NCBI RefSeq assembly: GCF_003665095.1
Contig: NZ_RCHV01000002.1
Location: 6,368,501 to 6,432,500, forward strand
Source: Streptomyces sp. Z26
GTDB taxonomy: Bacteria > Actinomycetota > Actinomycetes > Streptomycetales > Streptomycetaceae
Length of the DNA stretch: 64,000 nt
Reading direction: 5' to 3'
Of this stretch, positions 1 through 7,995 are shown piece by piece. How positions within the stretch are numbered: position 1 is the first letter of the stretch; every line of letters starts with the position of its first letter. The notes beneath the pieces are model-generated. The model was not told the origin of the DNA, searched no databases, and saw nothing but the letters and a program-made list of their open reading frames with translations. The position numbers and the translations under genes are program-made.

Positions 1-406
1 CGTCGGCGGCCGTCACCACGGACTCGAACCAGGGGAGCGCCTTCCCGCCGTCCGCGGTGGCCTCCCGGATCTCCGCCAGCCGCTCCTCGGGCAGCGCGAA
101 CTCGGCGAACACGTCGCCGCGGCCCGGCGTCACGTACTCGATCTCGCCCGCCTTGTCCCACACCACGTACTCCTTGCCCAACCGGTTCACGGCCAGCAGC
201 GCCCAGAAGGGGTCGCTCATCGAGTACAGGGAGCCGCCGAACTGGGTGCCGAAGTAGTTCCGGTTGAAGCGGCCGAGGCGCAGCCGTACACGGGCGCTGC
301 TCCAGTCGCCCGCGATGTCGAGCACCTTGATCCCGGCGAAGCGGTACGGGGGCCACCAGGACAGCACGCGGCGCAGGCCGTGCGGGGTGGACAGCGTCTT
401 TCGCAT
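1..406 (-). CDS. DUF4442-type hotdog-fold protein (C-terminus cut by window edge)
   Basis: The reading frame runs leftward from an ATG at 406 and is still open at position 1, so about 135 N-terminal residues are visible. They start MRKTLSTPHG and contain FNRNYFGTQFGGSLYSMSD, a pattern I associate with DUF4442 proteins, which adopt the hotdog fold of acyl-CoA thioesterases. The family is usually about 150 residues, so only a short tail is missing. It is probably cytoplasmic; the substrate is unknown and enzymatic activity is an inference from fold. It is separated from the convergently ending side of the MFS gene by about 90 bp and shows no operon link. Family assignment is from recognition of the motif, not from an alignment. 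Confidence 0.75.
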   Translation of the reverse strand, partial: MRKTLSTPHGLRRVLSWWPPYRFAGIKVLDIAGDWSSARVRLRLGRFNRNYFGTQFGGSLYSMSDPFWALLAVNRLGKEYVVWDKAGEIEYVTPGRGDVFAEFALPEERLAEIREATADGGKALPWFESVVTAAD

Positions 407-493
407 GCGCGGACGCTACCACGCGAGTTACCGGTCGGTAATGGCGCCCAGTCCCCGGCGTACGACCCGGCCGCGCGCACCCGTACGCCCCCG

Positions 494-1702
494 TCAGATC
501 GCGTCCCGCGTCACGTACGCGATCACCGCCGCCGCCCCCGCCAGCAGCGCGACCGTCGTCAGCGCGACCGACAGCGAGAACCACTCGGCGAGGAAACCGA
601 TGGCGACCGGGCCCAGCAGCATGCCGCCGTACCCGAGCGTCGACGCGGTGGCCACGCCGCCCGGGCCCGCGAGCGCCCCGGCCCGGCCGATCGCGATCGG
701 GAAGATGTTCGCGAGACCCAGGCCCGTCACGACGAACCCGGCCAGGGCCACCCACACCGACGGCGCGAGCGAACCGACCAGCATGCCGACCGCGGCCATG
801 GCGCCGCCCACGACCAGCACCCGCTGCTCGCCCGCGCGGCGCAGCACCCAGGTGCCGCTGAGCCGCCCCACGGTCATGGCGAACGCGAACACCGAGTAGC
901 CCGCCGCCGCGAGCCCGGCGCCCGCGTCCAGGTCCTCGGTCAGATGCAGCGCGCTCCAGTCCGCGAGCGCGCCCTCCCCGTACGCCGTGCACAGCGCGAC
1001 GAGCCCGAGCACGGCGACCAGCGCACCCGTACGGCGCGGGCGCGCGCCCCCGCTGCCCGCCGTCCGGTCCACCGCGTCCGCCGGGGCACGGCCGCCACCG
1101 TCCGCGCCGGGCCCGCCCGCCACCAGGTCGTACGCGAGCAGGGGCCGCGCCGCGAGCGCCGTCACCAGCAGGCCGCACGCGGCGAGCAGCAGCAGGTGCC
1201 GGGTCGGGCTCAACTCCCCGGCGACCAGCCCGCCCAGACCCGCCCCGACCATCCCGCCGAGGCTGAACGCCGCGTGGAACGCGGGCATCACCGGCCGCCG
1301 CAGGGTGGCGATCAGATCGACGGCGACGCTGTTCATGGCGACGTTGATCGCCCCGTACGCGGCGCCGAAGACCAGCAGGACGAGGCCCAGCGCGAGCGCG
1401 GAACGGGTCAGCGGTGGCAGGGCGATGCCGAGTGACAGCAGCACCGCCGAGGCGACGGTGACCCGTCTGCCGCCGAAGCGGCGGCAGAGGCCGCCGGTGA
1501 GGGTCATGGTGGCGACGCCGCCCGCCGAGACCCCGAGGAGGGCGAGGCCCAGATCGCTGGCGGACGCGCCCGTCTGGTGTTTGATTGCCGGGATGCGCAC
1601 GACCCAGCCCGCGAACAGCAGCCCGTCGAGGGCGAAGAACGCGGTGAGTGCCACGCGCAGGCGCCGCAGCCCGGGGTCCGCGCCCGGCTCGCCGGGGGCC
1701 AC
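494..1702 (-). CDS. MFS transporter
   Basis: A 402-residue hydrophobic protein with about twelve predicted membrane segments, beginning just after a short basic N-terminus (first segment around TAFFALDGLLFAGWVVR). A glycine-rich, arginine-containing cytoplasmic loop (GGLCRRFGGRRVTV) follows the second helix, as in the major facilitator superfamily. It is likely a plasma-membrane exporter or sugar-type transporter; the substrate cannot be read from the sequence. The GTG at 1702 was chosen because a GGAAAG ribosome-binding site lies 6 nt upstream (1709-1714 on the plus strand as its complement); an ATG at 1795 in the same frame would overlap the divergent ROK gene. The divergent ROK regulator may control it, a common arrangement for sugar-responsive transporters. 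Confidence 0.85.
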   Translation of the reverse strand: MAPGEPGADPGLRRLRVALTAFFALDGLLFAGWVVRIPAIKHQTGASASDLGLALLGVSAGGVATMTLTGGLCRRFGGRRVTVASAVLLSLGIALPPLTRSALALGLVLLVFGAAYGAINVAMNSVAVDLIATLRRPVMPAFHAAFSLGGMVGAGLGGLVAGELSPTRHLLLLAACGLLVTALAARPLLAYDLVAGGPGADGGGRAPADAVDRTAGSGGARPRRTGALVAVLGLVALCTAYGEGALADWSALHLTEDLDAGAGLAAAGYSVFAFAMTVGRLSGTWVLRRAGEQRVLVVGGAMAAVGMLVGSLAPSVWVALAGFVVTGLGLANIFPIAIGRAGALAGPGGVATASTLGYGGMLLGPVAIGFLAEWFSLSVALTTVALLAGAAAVIAYVTRDAI

Positions 1703-1739
1703 GTGGCGCTTTCCGTGGCCGGGAAGTGCGGTCCGTAGT

Positions 1740-1767
1740 TTGTTTATCGACGGCACAAAGCAAGAAT
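1740..1767 (+). promoter_or_regulatory. Candidate promoter of the ROK gene
   Basis: TTGTTT (1740-1745) and AAGAAT (1762-1767) are separated by 16 bp and lie only 6 bp before the GTG at 1774. This is one of the few AT-rich stretches in the divergent MFS/ROK region. The spacing suggests that the ROK mRNA starts at or next to its start codon. Weak match; the -10 lacks the usual TA start. Confidence 0.3.
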
Positions 1768-1773
1768 AGGTGT

Positions 1774-3003
1774 GTGACCCTGACTCGTACAACAAAGCTG
1801 GAGCGGGGACGCGGCGTCCTCGGTCCGGCGCTCGCCCTCGTCCACACCGGACGCGCGCCCACCCGGGCCGTGCTCACCGCCGAACTCGGCGTGACCCGGG
1901 CAACGGCGGGCGCCGTCGCCGCCGAACTCGTGGCGCTCGGCCTGATCACCGTCGACTCACGCCCCGGCGCCGCCTTCGGCGCCCAGGGCAGGCCCTCCCA
2001 CCGGCTCGCCGTCGACCCCGACGGCCCCGTCGTACTCGCCGCCCAGGTCCACGCCGACGGCTTCCGCGCCGCCCTCGTCGGACTCGGCGGGCGGATCGTC
2101 GCCACCGCCCCCGGTTGCACCGCCGTCCACGCCGACCCCGCGCAGGTCCTCGGCGAGGTCGTCGAGGCGGGCGCCACGCTGCTCCGCGACAGCGGGCGGC
2201 GCTGCGTCGGCGCCGGTCTCGCCGTGCCGTCCGCCGTCGCGGAACCGGACGGTACCGCCCTCAACCCGCTGCACCTCGCCTGGGAGGCGGGCGCCGCCGT
2301 ACGGGACATCTTCACCCGCTGCCTCGCCGACGCCGCGGTGCCCGGCCCCGCCCCGGACACCCCCGCCACCGGCTACACCGCCAACGACCTCAACCTCGCC
2401 GCCCTCGCCGAGCACCGGCACGGCGCGGGCCGCGGCGCCCAGCACCTGCTCGTCGTGGGCACCGGCCACCGGGGCGTGGGCGGCGCGCTGGTGCTGGACG
2501 GGCGGCTGCACACCGGCAGTTCGGGCCTGGCCCTGGAGGTCGGCCACCTCACCGTGGACCCCGACGGGCGCCCCTGCCACTGCGGCAGCCGCGGCTGCCT
2601 GGACGTCGAGACCGACCCGCTCGCCTTCCTGGAGGCGGCGGGCCGCGAACCCGGCCCAGCAGTCTCGCTGCTGGAGCAGTCGTGGGAACTGATCCGCACG
2701 GAGTACGACACCGACCCCCGGGTCCGTACGGCCGTCGAGACGCTCATCGACCGGCTCGGGCTCGGACTGGCCGGGCTGGTCAACATCCTCAACCCGGACC
2801 GGATCGTCCTCGCCGGACTGCACCGCGCGCTCGTCGAGCGGGACGGCGAACGGCTGCGCGCCGTCATCGCCGACCGCAGCCTGTGGGGCCGCAGCGGCGG
2901 CGTGCCCGTAGTGCCCTGCACCCTCGACCACAACAGCCTGGTCGGCGCGGCCGAACTCGCCTGGCAGCCGCTGCTGGACGACCCGCTGCTGCTGGGGGGA
3001 TGA
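1774..3003 (+). CDS. ROK family transcriptional regulator
   Basis: A 409-residue protein with an N-terminal winged helix-turn-helix (about residues 8-60, including LTAELGVTRATAGAVAAEL) followed by a sugar-kinase-like ROK domain. The ROK signature is visible as GH at residues 257-258 and CHCGSRGC at 268-275, whose three cysteines together with the His normally bind zinc. The family comprises repressors, such as XylR and NagC, that sense sugars, and glucokinases; the HTH makes a regulator more likely here. Start GTG 1774 gives the usual length and a near-leaderless transcript. It is divergent from the MFS transporter and its stop overlaps the next start (ATGA), so it is co-transcribed with the GNAT gene. 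The effector sugar is unknown. Confidence 0.9.
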   Translation: MTLTRTTKLERGRGVLGPALALVHTGRAPTRAVLTAELGVTRATAGAVAAELVALGLITVDSRPGAAFGAQGRPSHRLAVDPDGPVVLAAQVHADGFRAALVGLGGRIVATAPGCTAVHADPAQVLGEVVEAGATLLRDSGRRCVGAGLAVPSAVAEPDGTALNPLHLAWEAGAAVRDIFTRCLADAAVPGPAPDTPATGYTANDLNLAALAEHRHGAGRGAQHLLVVGTGHRGVGGALVLDGRLHTGSSGLALEVGHLTVDPDGRPCHCGSRGCLDVETDPLAFLEAAGREPGPAVSLLEQSWELIRTEYDTDPRVRTAVETLIDRLGLGLAGLVNILNPDRIVLAGLHRALVERDGERLRAVIADRSLWGRSGGVPVVPCTLDHNSLVGAAELAWQPLLDDPLLLGG

Positions 3004-3515
3004 CGGGCGTGCGCTTCCGGGCGGCACGCGCCGCGGAGTGGGAGACGTTGCGGGACATCGAACGGTCGGCGGGCCGCTGGTTCCGCGACATCGACATGGA
3101 CGCGGTCGCGGACGACGAGCCGCGGCCGCTGGAGGAGCTGCGCGCGCTCGGGCGCGCCGGACGGCTGCGGGTCGCCGCCGAGGACGGCGAACTCCCCGTG
3201 GCGTACGCCGTGTTGCTGCCCGTCGACGGCTGCGTCCACGTCGAGCAGCTCTCCGTGCACGCGGACAGCGCCCGGCGCGGTGTCGGACGGGCGCTGCTGG
3301 AGGACGTGGCCGTACGCGAACGGGCCGCGGGCGTACCGGCGTTGACCCTCACCACGTTCGCGCACGTGCCGTGGAACGCCCCGTACTACGCCCGCTGCGG
3401 CTTCCGTACCCTCGACGACGCCGAACTGACGCCGGGGCTGCGTGAGATCCGGGCCCACGAGGCCGCGGCGGGCCTCGACCGCTGGCCGCGCGTCTGCATG
3501 CGCCGGGAGCTGTGA
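3000..3515 (+). CDS. GNAT family N-acetyltransferase
   Basis: A 171-residue protein starting at the ATG that overlaps the ROK stop codon by 4 nt, indicating translational coupling. The acetyl-CoA-binding motif A of the GNAT fold is visible as VEQLSVHADSARRGVGRAL, with RRGVGRA providing the pyrophosphate-binding loop. The C-terminal NAPYYARCGFRTL segment is the typical GNAT motif B end. It should transfer an acetyl group from acetyl-CoA to an amine, probably in the cytoplasm. The acceptor is not predictable. The partnership with a ROK regulator is positional only. Confidence 0.88.
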   Translation: MTGVRFRAARAAEWETLRDIERSAGRWFRDIDMDAVADDEPRPLEELRALGRAGRLRVAAEDGELPVAYAVLLPVDGCVHVEQLSVHADSARRGVGRALLEDVAVRERAAGVPALTLTTFAHVPWNAPYYARCGFRTLDDAELTPGLREIRAHEAAAGLDRWPRVCMRREL

Positions 3516-3575
3516 CACGGGCCGGCCCGTACGCTCCCGGGCGCACCACCCCCGCGCCCCCACCGCGCGCTGCCG

Positions 3576-3581
3576 TACGCT
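3576..3581 (+). promoter_or_regulatory. -10 element TACGCT of a leaderless transcript
   Basis: TACGCT ends 7 nt before the ATG at 3589. This is the distance expected between a -10 hexamer and the transcription start, so the mRNA should begin at the start codon. No ribosome-binding site precedes the ATG. No clear -35 is visible. Confidence 0.5.
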
Positions 3582-3588
3582 CGGGCCC

Positions 3589-3972
3589 ATGGTGCCGCCC
3601 GCGATCGCCCCGTCCGCGTACGTCCTCCTCACCACCCACCGCCGTGACGGCACCCCCGTGCCCACGCCCGTGTGGGCCGTCGAGGACGCCGGGGAACTGC
3701 TCGTCTGGACACGCTCCGACGCCGGGAAGGTGAAGCGGTTGCGCAACGACTCCCGCGTCACCGTCACCCCCTGCGACGTGCGCGGCCGTACGGCCGAGGG
3801 CGCCGAAGCCGTCGAGGCCACCGCGCTGCTGCTGCCCGACGACCCCGGGCTGGGGCGGGTACGGAAGGCCATGCGCGGCAAGTACGGCTGGCGCTTCCGG
3901 ATGGTCGACGACGGCGGGGCGCTGCTGCGCCTCGGCAAGCGGCCGCACACGGCCATCGCCGTCACGTTCTGA
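3589..3972 (+). CDS. PPOX-class F420-dependent oxidoreductase
   Basis: A 127-residue single-domain protein of the split beta-barrel flavin/F420 oxidoreductase fold. Visible family features are LLTTHRRDGTPVPTPVWAV near the N-terminus, VWTRSDAGKVKRLRNDSRV in the middle, and KYGWRFRMV near the C-terminus. Members in actinobacteria commonly use coenzyme F420 to reduce small organic substrates or biliverdin-like compounds in the cytoplasm. The ATG at 3589 is preceded by a -10 hexamer at 7 nt and no Shine-Dalgarno, supporting a leaderless start. It is followed directly by a hairpin terminator, so it is probably monocistronic. The physiological substrate is unknown. Confidence 0.85.
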   Translation: MVPPAIAPSAYVLLTTHRRDGTPVPTPVWAVEDAGELLVWTRSDAGKVKRLRNDSRVTVTPCDVRGRTAEGAEAVEATALLLPDDPGLGRVRKAMRGKYGWRFRMVDDGGALLRLGKRPHTAIAVTF

Positions 3973-3995
3973 GCGCGCCGCTCCTCCCGGCGCGC
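3973..3995 (+). terminator. Hairpin after the F420 oxidoreductase gene
   Basis: GCGCGCCG (3973-3980) pairs perfectly with CGGCGCGC (3988-3995) across a 7-nt loop, immediately after the stop codon. There is no U tract, as is usual for Streptomyces terminators. It lies between convergent genes. Confidence 0.55.
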
Positions 3996-4089
3996 GGGGT
4001 AGCGGCGGGCGCGGGGCCGCGGCCCGTCCCGCTGTTCTGGACGGCCGCCGTCGTCGCCGTGGCCGCGTGACCGGCGCGCGCGTACGGCG

Positions 4090-4638
4090 TCAGGCGTGCG
4101 GCGCGGGCTGCCGCCGTCCCACGGGGGCGGCGGCGGTGACGGGCGGTGCGGCGGCGTGCGCTGAGGCGGTCGGCGGTGCGACGGCCGGGGGAGGAGCGGC
4201 CACCGGCCGGGCGTCCGTACGGGCCCGGGTGAACGGCGCGTCCAACGTGAACCACACCAGCTTCCCCCCGCCGTCCTCCCGCGCGTGCACCCCCCAGCTC
4301 GCGCTGACCGCGGCGACCAGCGCCAGCCCGCGCCCACCGGTGGCGAGCACCCCGGCGGGGCGCAACGTCGGCAGCGACGGGTCCCGGTCCCGTACGGACA
4401 CCGTCAACCGGTCCCACAGGAACACCAGCTCCACGGTGCAGTGCTTGTCGGGCCCGGCGTGCTCGTGGACGTTCGCCAGCAGCTCGGTCAGCCCCAGCGC
4501 GACCGGGTCGACGAGCGGGTCGAGGCGCCAGTACCGCAGCTGCGCCGACATGATGCGGCGGACCTGCGCGATCCGCCAGGGCAGCGCCTGGAACTCCACC
4601 GCGCAGTGCCTGCTGGGGGTGCTCGTTCGACTGATCAC
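4090..4638 (-). CDS. RsbW-like ATP-binding protein (HATPase_c_2)
   Basis: A 182-residue protein with a GHKL-type ATPase domain in about residues 15-135: the N box LTELLANVHEHAG and the G box ATGGRGLALV are both visible. Streptomyces carry dozens of such small kinases, some of which are anti-sigma factors like RsbW or SpoIIAB; most remain untested. The last 45 residues are a Pro/Ala-rich disordered tail. Start is GTG 4638, with GGGAG 8 nt upstream. A Crp-like site lies about 50 bp upstream of the start. No partner sigma factor or anti-anti-sigma gene is adjacent, so its target is unknown. Confidence 0.85.
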   Translation of the reverse strand: MISRTSTPSRHCAVEFQALPWRIAQVRRIMSAQLRYWRLDPLVDPVALGLTELLANVHEHAGPDKHCTVELVFLWDRLTVSVRDRDPSLPTLRPAGVLATGGRGLALVAAVSASWGVHAREDGGGKLVWFTLDAPFTRARTDARPVAAPPPAVAPPTASAHAAAPPVTAAAPVGRRQPAPHA

Positions 4639-4685
4639 GGCGGCGACTCCCAGGGAAGGGCCCGGCGGGCGGAGTGCGGATCGCG

Positions 4686-4701
4686 TGTGATGCGCGTCAC
4701 T
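4686..4701. promoter_or_regulatory. Crp-like binding site
   Basis: TGTGATGCGCGTCACT contains GTG-N6-GTCAC, which fits the reported Streptomyces Crp consensus GTG(N)6GNCAC, and matches the enterobacterial CRP half-sites except for the final base. It lies 48-63 bp upstream of the RsbW-like gene on the minus strand and downstream of the convergent-side hypothetical gene. Binding is inferred from the motif only. Confidence 0.45.
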
Positions 4702-4784
4702 TCACTCAGGGTGCGGTCGCCCGCACACCCCCGCAACTCGGCCGGAGCCCCGACCCCGCCCCGTTCCCGCCTCGCCCCGCCGCC

Positions 4785-5099
4785 TCAGCGGCCCAACAGC
4801 CCCCGCTCGGCCTCCGCCTTCGCGCGGGCCGTACGCACCGTGCTGAGCAGGTCCTCCCGCCGCTCGCCCCCCATGCGGAGCAGGTAGCGCGTGCCGTCGA
4901 GCGTCGCCACGGCCCGCTCCCGCGCCCCGTACCAGCCGCTGACCCGCACCTTCTCCAGCGGGGCGCTGTCGATCTCCCGCCCGTAGCTGGTCAACAGCTC
5001 CAACCGGCCGTCCCGGACCAGGACCCGCCCACCCCGGGTGAGTGACCGCAGCCACCTCTCGATACGCACGCCACCGGCGTCGAACTCGGTGTCCGCCAT
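4785..5099 (-). CDS. Conserved hypothetical protein, 104 aa
   Basis: A small soluble protein starting MADTEFDAGG. I do not recognise a named family. The alternating pattern of short strands (GGRVLVRDGRLELLTSYG, RAVATLDGTRYLLRMG) followed by a C-terminal charged helix (REDLLSTVRTARAKAEAERG) resembles a small PH-like or barrel fold, but this is only an impression. The ATG at 5099 has GGAGGG 9 nt upstream; a longer in-frame start at 5198 lies in the divergent promoter region and is less likely. It is divergent from the PLP enzyme gene. No signal peptide or membrane segment. Confidence 0.65.
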   Translation of the reverse strand: MADTEFDAGGVRIERWLRSLTRGGRVLVRDGRLELLTSYGREIDSAPLEKVRVSGWYGARERAVATLDGTRYLLRMGGERREDLLSTVRTARAKAEAERGLLGR

Positions 5100-5209
5100 G
5101 CCGCACCGCCCTCCGCGTGAATCCGTCGCGGTCGGCGCGCCCCGGCCGGGCGCGCCAGACCCCCTGTGCGCAGTGTGCCGCGCATCCGCCGTCGCCACCA
5201 GAGCGGCTT

Positions 5210-5215
5210 TATCAT
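5210..5215 (+). promoter_or_regulatory. -10 element TATCAT of a leaderless transcript
   Basis: TATCAT ends 6 nt before the GTG at 5222, with no ribosome-binding site between. The local drop in GC content supports a promoter. This fixes the start codon of the PLP enzyme. Confidence 0.55.
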
Positions 5216-5221
5216 CGCGGG

Positions 5222-6331
5222 GTGAGCAGTGCCACCCCCTTTCGCGATGTCGACCGCAGCGACCAGGCCCACCGCGACTGGCTCAAGGAAGCCGTACGCA
5301 AGGTGCAGGCCGACGCCCAACGCAGTGCCGACACCCACCTGTTGAGCTTCCCCCTCCCCGAACGGTGGGGCATCGACCTGTACCTCAAGGACGAGTCGAC
5401 GCACCCCACCGGCAGTCTCAAGCACCGACTGGCGCGCTCGCTGTTCCTCTACGGCCTGTGCAACGGCTGGATCCGCCGGGACCGGCCCGTCATCGAGGCG
5501 TCCAGCGGCTCGACGGCCGTGTCCGAGGCGTATTTCGCGAAGCTGATCGGCGTGCCCTTCATCGCGGTGATGCCCCGCACGACCAGCAGCGAGAAGACCC
5601 GACTGATCGAGTTCCATGGCGGCCGGTGCCATCTGGTGGACGACCCGCGCACCGTGTACGAGGTGTCGGCCGCACTCGCGGCGGAGACCGGCGGCCACTA
5701 CATGGACCAGTTCACCTACGCCGAGCGCGCCACCGACTGGCGCGGCAACAACAACATCGCCGAGTCGATCTACCACCAGCTGCGCCTCGAACGCCATCCG
5801 GAACCCGCCTGGATCGTGGCCACCGCGGGCACCGGCGGCACCTCCGCGACCCTCGCCCGCTACGTCCACTACATGCAGTACGACACCGGCATCTGCGTCG
5901 CGGACCCCGAGAACTCCTGCTTCTTCGACGGCTGGGTCGACGGCGACCCCGACGCCTCCAGCGACCGCGGCTCCCGGATCGAGGGCATCGGACGGCCCCG
6001 CATGGAGCCGAGCTTCCTGCCCGGCGCCGTCGACCGCATGATGCGCGTCCCCGACGCGGCGACCGTGGCGGCCGTACGCGCGCTGGAGCACGCCATCGGG
6101 CGGAAGGCGGGCGGCTCCACCGGGACGGGCCTGTGGGGCGCGCTGCGGATCGTGGCGGAGATGGTCGCCGCCGGGCGTACGGGCTCGGTCGTCACGCTGC
6201 TGTGCGACCCCGGCGAGCGCTACCTCGACAAGTACTACTCCGACTCCTGGCTGGAGGAACAGGGCCTGGACATCGCCCCGTACGCGGCGACCCTGGAGAC
6301 GTTCCTCACGGACGGCACCTGGCCGGACTGA
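5222..6331 (+). CDS. PLP-dependent cysteine synthase-family lyase (Cds1-like)
   Basis: A 369-residue fold-type II PLP enzyme. TGSLKHRLA contains the predicted Schiff-base lysine, Lys67; EASSGSTAVSEA is the substrate loop and ATAGTGGTSAT the phosphate-binding loop. The long conserved segments FTYAERATDWRGNNNIAES and ADPENSCFFDGW match what I recall of actinobacterial Cds1 (Rv3684-type), described as an L-cysteine desulfhydrase releasing sulfide, pyruvate and ammonia, rather than biosynthetic CysK or CysM. Cytoplasmic. The GTG at 5222 is supported by TATCAT at 6 nt. Neighbours are unrelated to sulfur metabolism, so the reaction is inferred from family only. Confidence 0.82.
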   Translation: MSSATPFRDVDRSDQAHRDWLKEAVRKVQADAQRSADTHLLSFPLPERWGIDLYLKDESTHPTGSLKHRLARSLFLYGLCNGWIRRDRPVIEASSGSTAVSEAYFAKLIGVPFIAVMPRTTSSEKTRLIEFHGGRCHLVDDPRTVYEVSAALAAETGGHYMDQFTYAERATDWRGNNNIAESIYHQLRLERHPEPAWIVATAGTGGTSATLARYVHYMQYDTGICVADPENSCFFDGWVDGDPDASSDRGSRIEGIGRPRMEPSFLPGAVDRMMRVPDAATVAAVRALEHAIGRKAGGSTGTGLWGALRIVAEMVAAGRTGSVVTLLCDPGERYLDKYYSDSWLEEQGLDIAPYAATLETFLTDGTWPD

Positions 6332-6361
6332 CGGGCGCGCGGAGCAACCCGTGCGCCGTCG

Positions 6362-6838
6362 CTACGCGCCGGGCGCCGCCGCGATCCGCTCGTCCAGCGA
6401 CCGCACCGCCGCCCGGAACGTACGCCCCAGCCCCGGCCCGAGCAGCCGCACCACCGCGCGGCACACCGGGTGGCCGTCGACCGCCATCGTGTACGTGACG
6501 AGCGTGCCGTCGCCGTCCGGCTCCAGGCGCCAGTCCTCCCACATGGCGCGCACGCCGGGGACGTTGGTCTCGTCGATGCGGTACGCGTACCGCGCGGGGG
6601 GCTCCGTGACCACCGTCTCCAGGAAGCGCGCCCCGCCCCGCAGACCGATCACCCGCCGCTCCCCGCCCGCCAGCGGCCGCGCCTCGGACACCCCGCCGAA
6701 CCACTCGGGCCACGAGGGGACGTCGGACAGCTGCGCGAACAGCGCCTCCGGCGCGGACCCCGCCCGGCGGCTGAACACCAGCCGGACCGGTGCGGTCTCC
6801 ACGAACTCCAGCCCCACGGAACGCAGTCGCTTCGGCAT
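6362..6838 (-). CDS. SRPBCC family protein
   Basis: A 158-residue protein with the START/Bet v 1-like helix-grip pattern: an N-terminal strand VRLVFSRRAGSAPEALFAQL, the typical WPEWFGGVSEA segment after the first helices, and a long C-terminal helix ending in SLDERIAAAPGA. Such proteins bind hydrophobic ligands; annotated relatives include polyketide cyclases and Aha1-type proteins. No catalytic residues are evident. The ATG at 6838 is preceded by AGGGAG at 8 nt. It is convergent with the PLP enzyme gene. The ligand is unknown. Confidence 0.8.
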   Translation of the reverse strand: MPKRLRSVGLEFVETAPVRLVFSRRAGSAPEALFAQLSDVPSWPEWFGGVSEARPLAGGERRVIGLRGGARFLETVVTEPPARYAYRIDETNVPGVRAMWEDWRLEPDGDGTLVTYTMAVDGHPVCRAVVRLLGPGLGRTFRAAVRSLDERIAAAPGA

Positions 6839-6892
6839 CGGCTCAACTCCCTGACGGCGACGGCTGGTCGGCGGCAGCGTACGGCGGGCGGC

Positions 6893-7789
6893 TCACTCCG
6901 CCGCCACCGGGGCCGCGTGCGGGTCCTCCCCGCCGTCCTCCGCGTCGCCCTCCCGGCCGTCGGCGCCCGGCTCGCCCGCGACGACCAGTCCGGGCAGCCG
7001 CTCGGAGATCTCCGCGCGCGCGGCGGCCGACAGCCCGCCGTCCGTCACGAACGTGTCGACCTGTTCCAGCGACGCGAACGAACTCAGCCCCACCGTCCCC
7101 CACTTGGTGTGGTCCGCGACCACCACCACCCGCCGGGCGGCGCCCACGAAACGCCGGTTCGTCTCCGCCTCCGCGAGGTTCGGCGTCGACAGCCCCGCCT
7201 CGACCGATATCCCGTGCACGCCCAGGAAGAGCACGTCGAAGTGGAGGGAGCGGATCGCCGCGTCCGCCACCGGCCCCACCAGCGAGTCCGACGGCGTCCG
7301 CACCCCGCCGGTGAGCACCACCGTGGCCGCCCCCGGACGCGCCGCGCGCCCGTCACCCGCGGCACGCCGCGCGGCGTGGAACACGTCCGCCACCCGCACC
7401 GAGTTGGTGACCACAGTCAGGTCCGGTACGTCGAGCAGATGGCGCGCCAGCGCGTACGTCGTCGTGCCCCCCGACAGCGCGAGGGCGCTGCCCGGCACGG
7501 CCATCGCCGCCGCCGCCCGCGCGATGTCCTCCTTGGCCGTCAGCTCCAGCTCCGACTTCACCTCGAAACCGGGCTCGTGCGTACTCGCCTCCGCGACCGG
7601 CACCGCGCCGCCGTGCACCTTCTCCAGCGCGCCCTGCCGGGCCAGCGCGTCGAGATCGCGCCGGATCGTCATGTCGGACACCATCAGCCGCCGGGTCAGC
7701 TCGTTGACACGCACCCCGCCGCGGCGCCTCACCTCGTCCAGGATCAGCGCCCGCCGCTGCTCCGCCAGGAGGTTCTGGTTGTCGCCCAC
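6893..7789 (-). CDS. DeoR/GlpR family transcriptional regulator
   Basis: A 298-residue protein with an N-terminal DeoR winged helix-turn-helix (about residues 8-60: RRGGVRVNELTRRLMVSDM, then TIRRDLDALARQG) and a C-terminal sugar-phosphate-sensing DeoRC domain with the characteristic LSGGTTTYALARHL and VVTNSVRVADVF stretches. Members repress carbohydrate operons and are released by phosphorylated sugars. Start is the GTG at 7789; upstream Shine-Dalgarno is weak. It diverges from the large membrane hydrolase gene, and a 23-bp palindrome in between (7917-7939) is a candidate operator, although that palindrome could also belong to another regulator. No sugar operon is adjacent, so the regulon is unclear. 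Confidence 0.88.
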   Translation of the reverse strand: MGDNQNLLAEQRRALILDEVRRRGGVRVNELTRRLMVSDMTIRRDLDALARQGALEKVHGGAVPVAEASTHEPGFEVKSELELTAKEDIARAAAAMAVPGSALALSGGTTTYALARHLLDVPDLTVVTNSVRVADVFHAARRAAGDGRAARPGAATVVLTGGVRTPSDSLVGPVADAAIRSLHFDVLFLGVHGISVEAGLSTPNLAEAETNRRFVGAARRVVVVADHTKWGTVGLSSFASLEQVDTFVTDGGLSAAARAEISERLPGLVVAGEPGADGREGDAEDGGEDPHAAPVAAE

Positions 7790-7916
7790 CGTGCGGTCCG
7801 TCCCTTCGTACCCTGCCCGCGCACCCCGACCCGACCGGCCGTACGCCCGCCGTCATCCTCCCATGAGCGGGTGTCAGTCGCCCGGGTGAAGATTCCGGGG
7901 GCCTTCTTGGCGGAGG

Positions 7917-7939
7917 CGCACTGTCCCGGGCACAGTGCG
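7917..7939. promoter_or_regulatory. Perfect palindrome between the DeoR gene and the membrane hydrolase gene
   Basis: CGCACTGT (7917-7924) and ACAGTGCG (7932-7939) are perfect inverted repeats around a 7-nt centre, CCCGGGC. It lies 57 bp before the ATG at 7996 and 128 bp from the divergent GTG at 7789. Size and position fit an operator rather than a terminator, since both flanking genes diverge from it. Confidence 0.45.
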
Positions 7940-7995
7940 AGGGGGATGCTGGTGCGGACCCGGAGACGAATCTCCGGCGCGGCGGGGGGAGTTGC

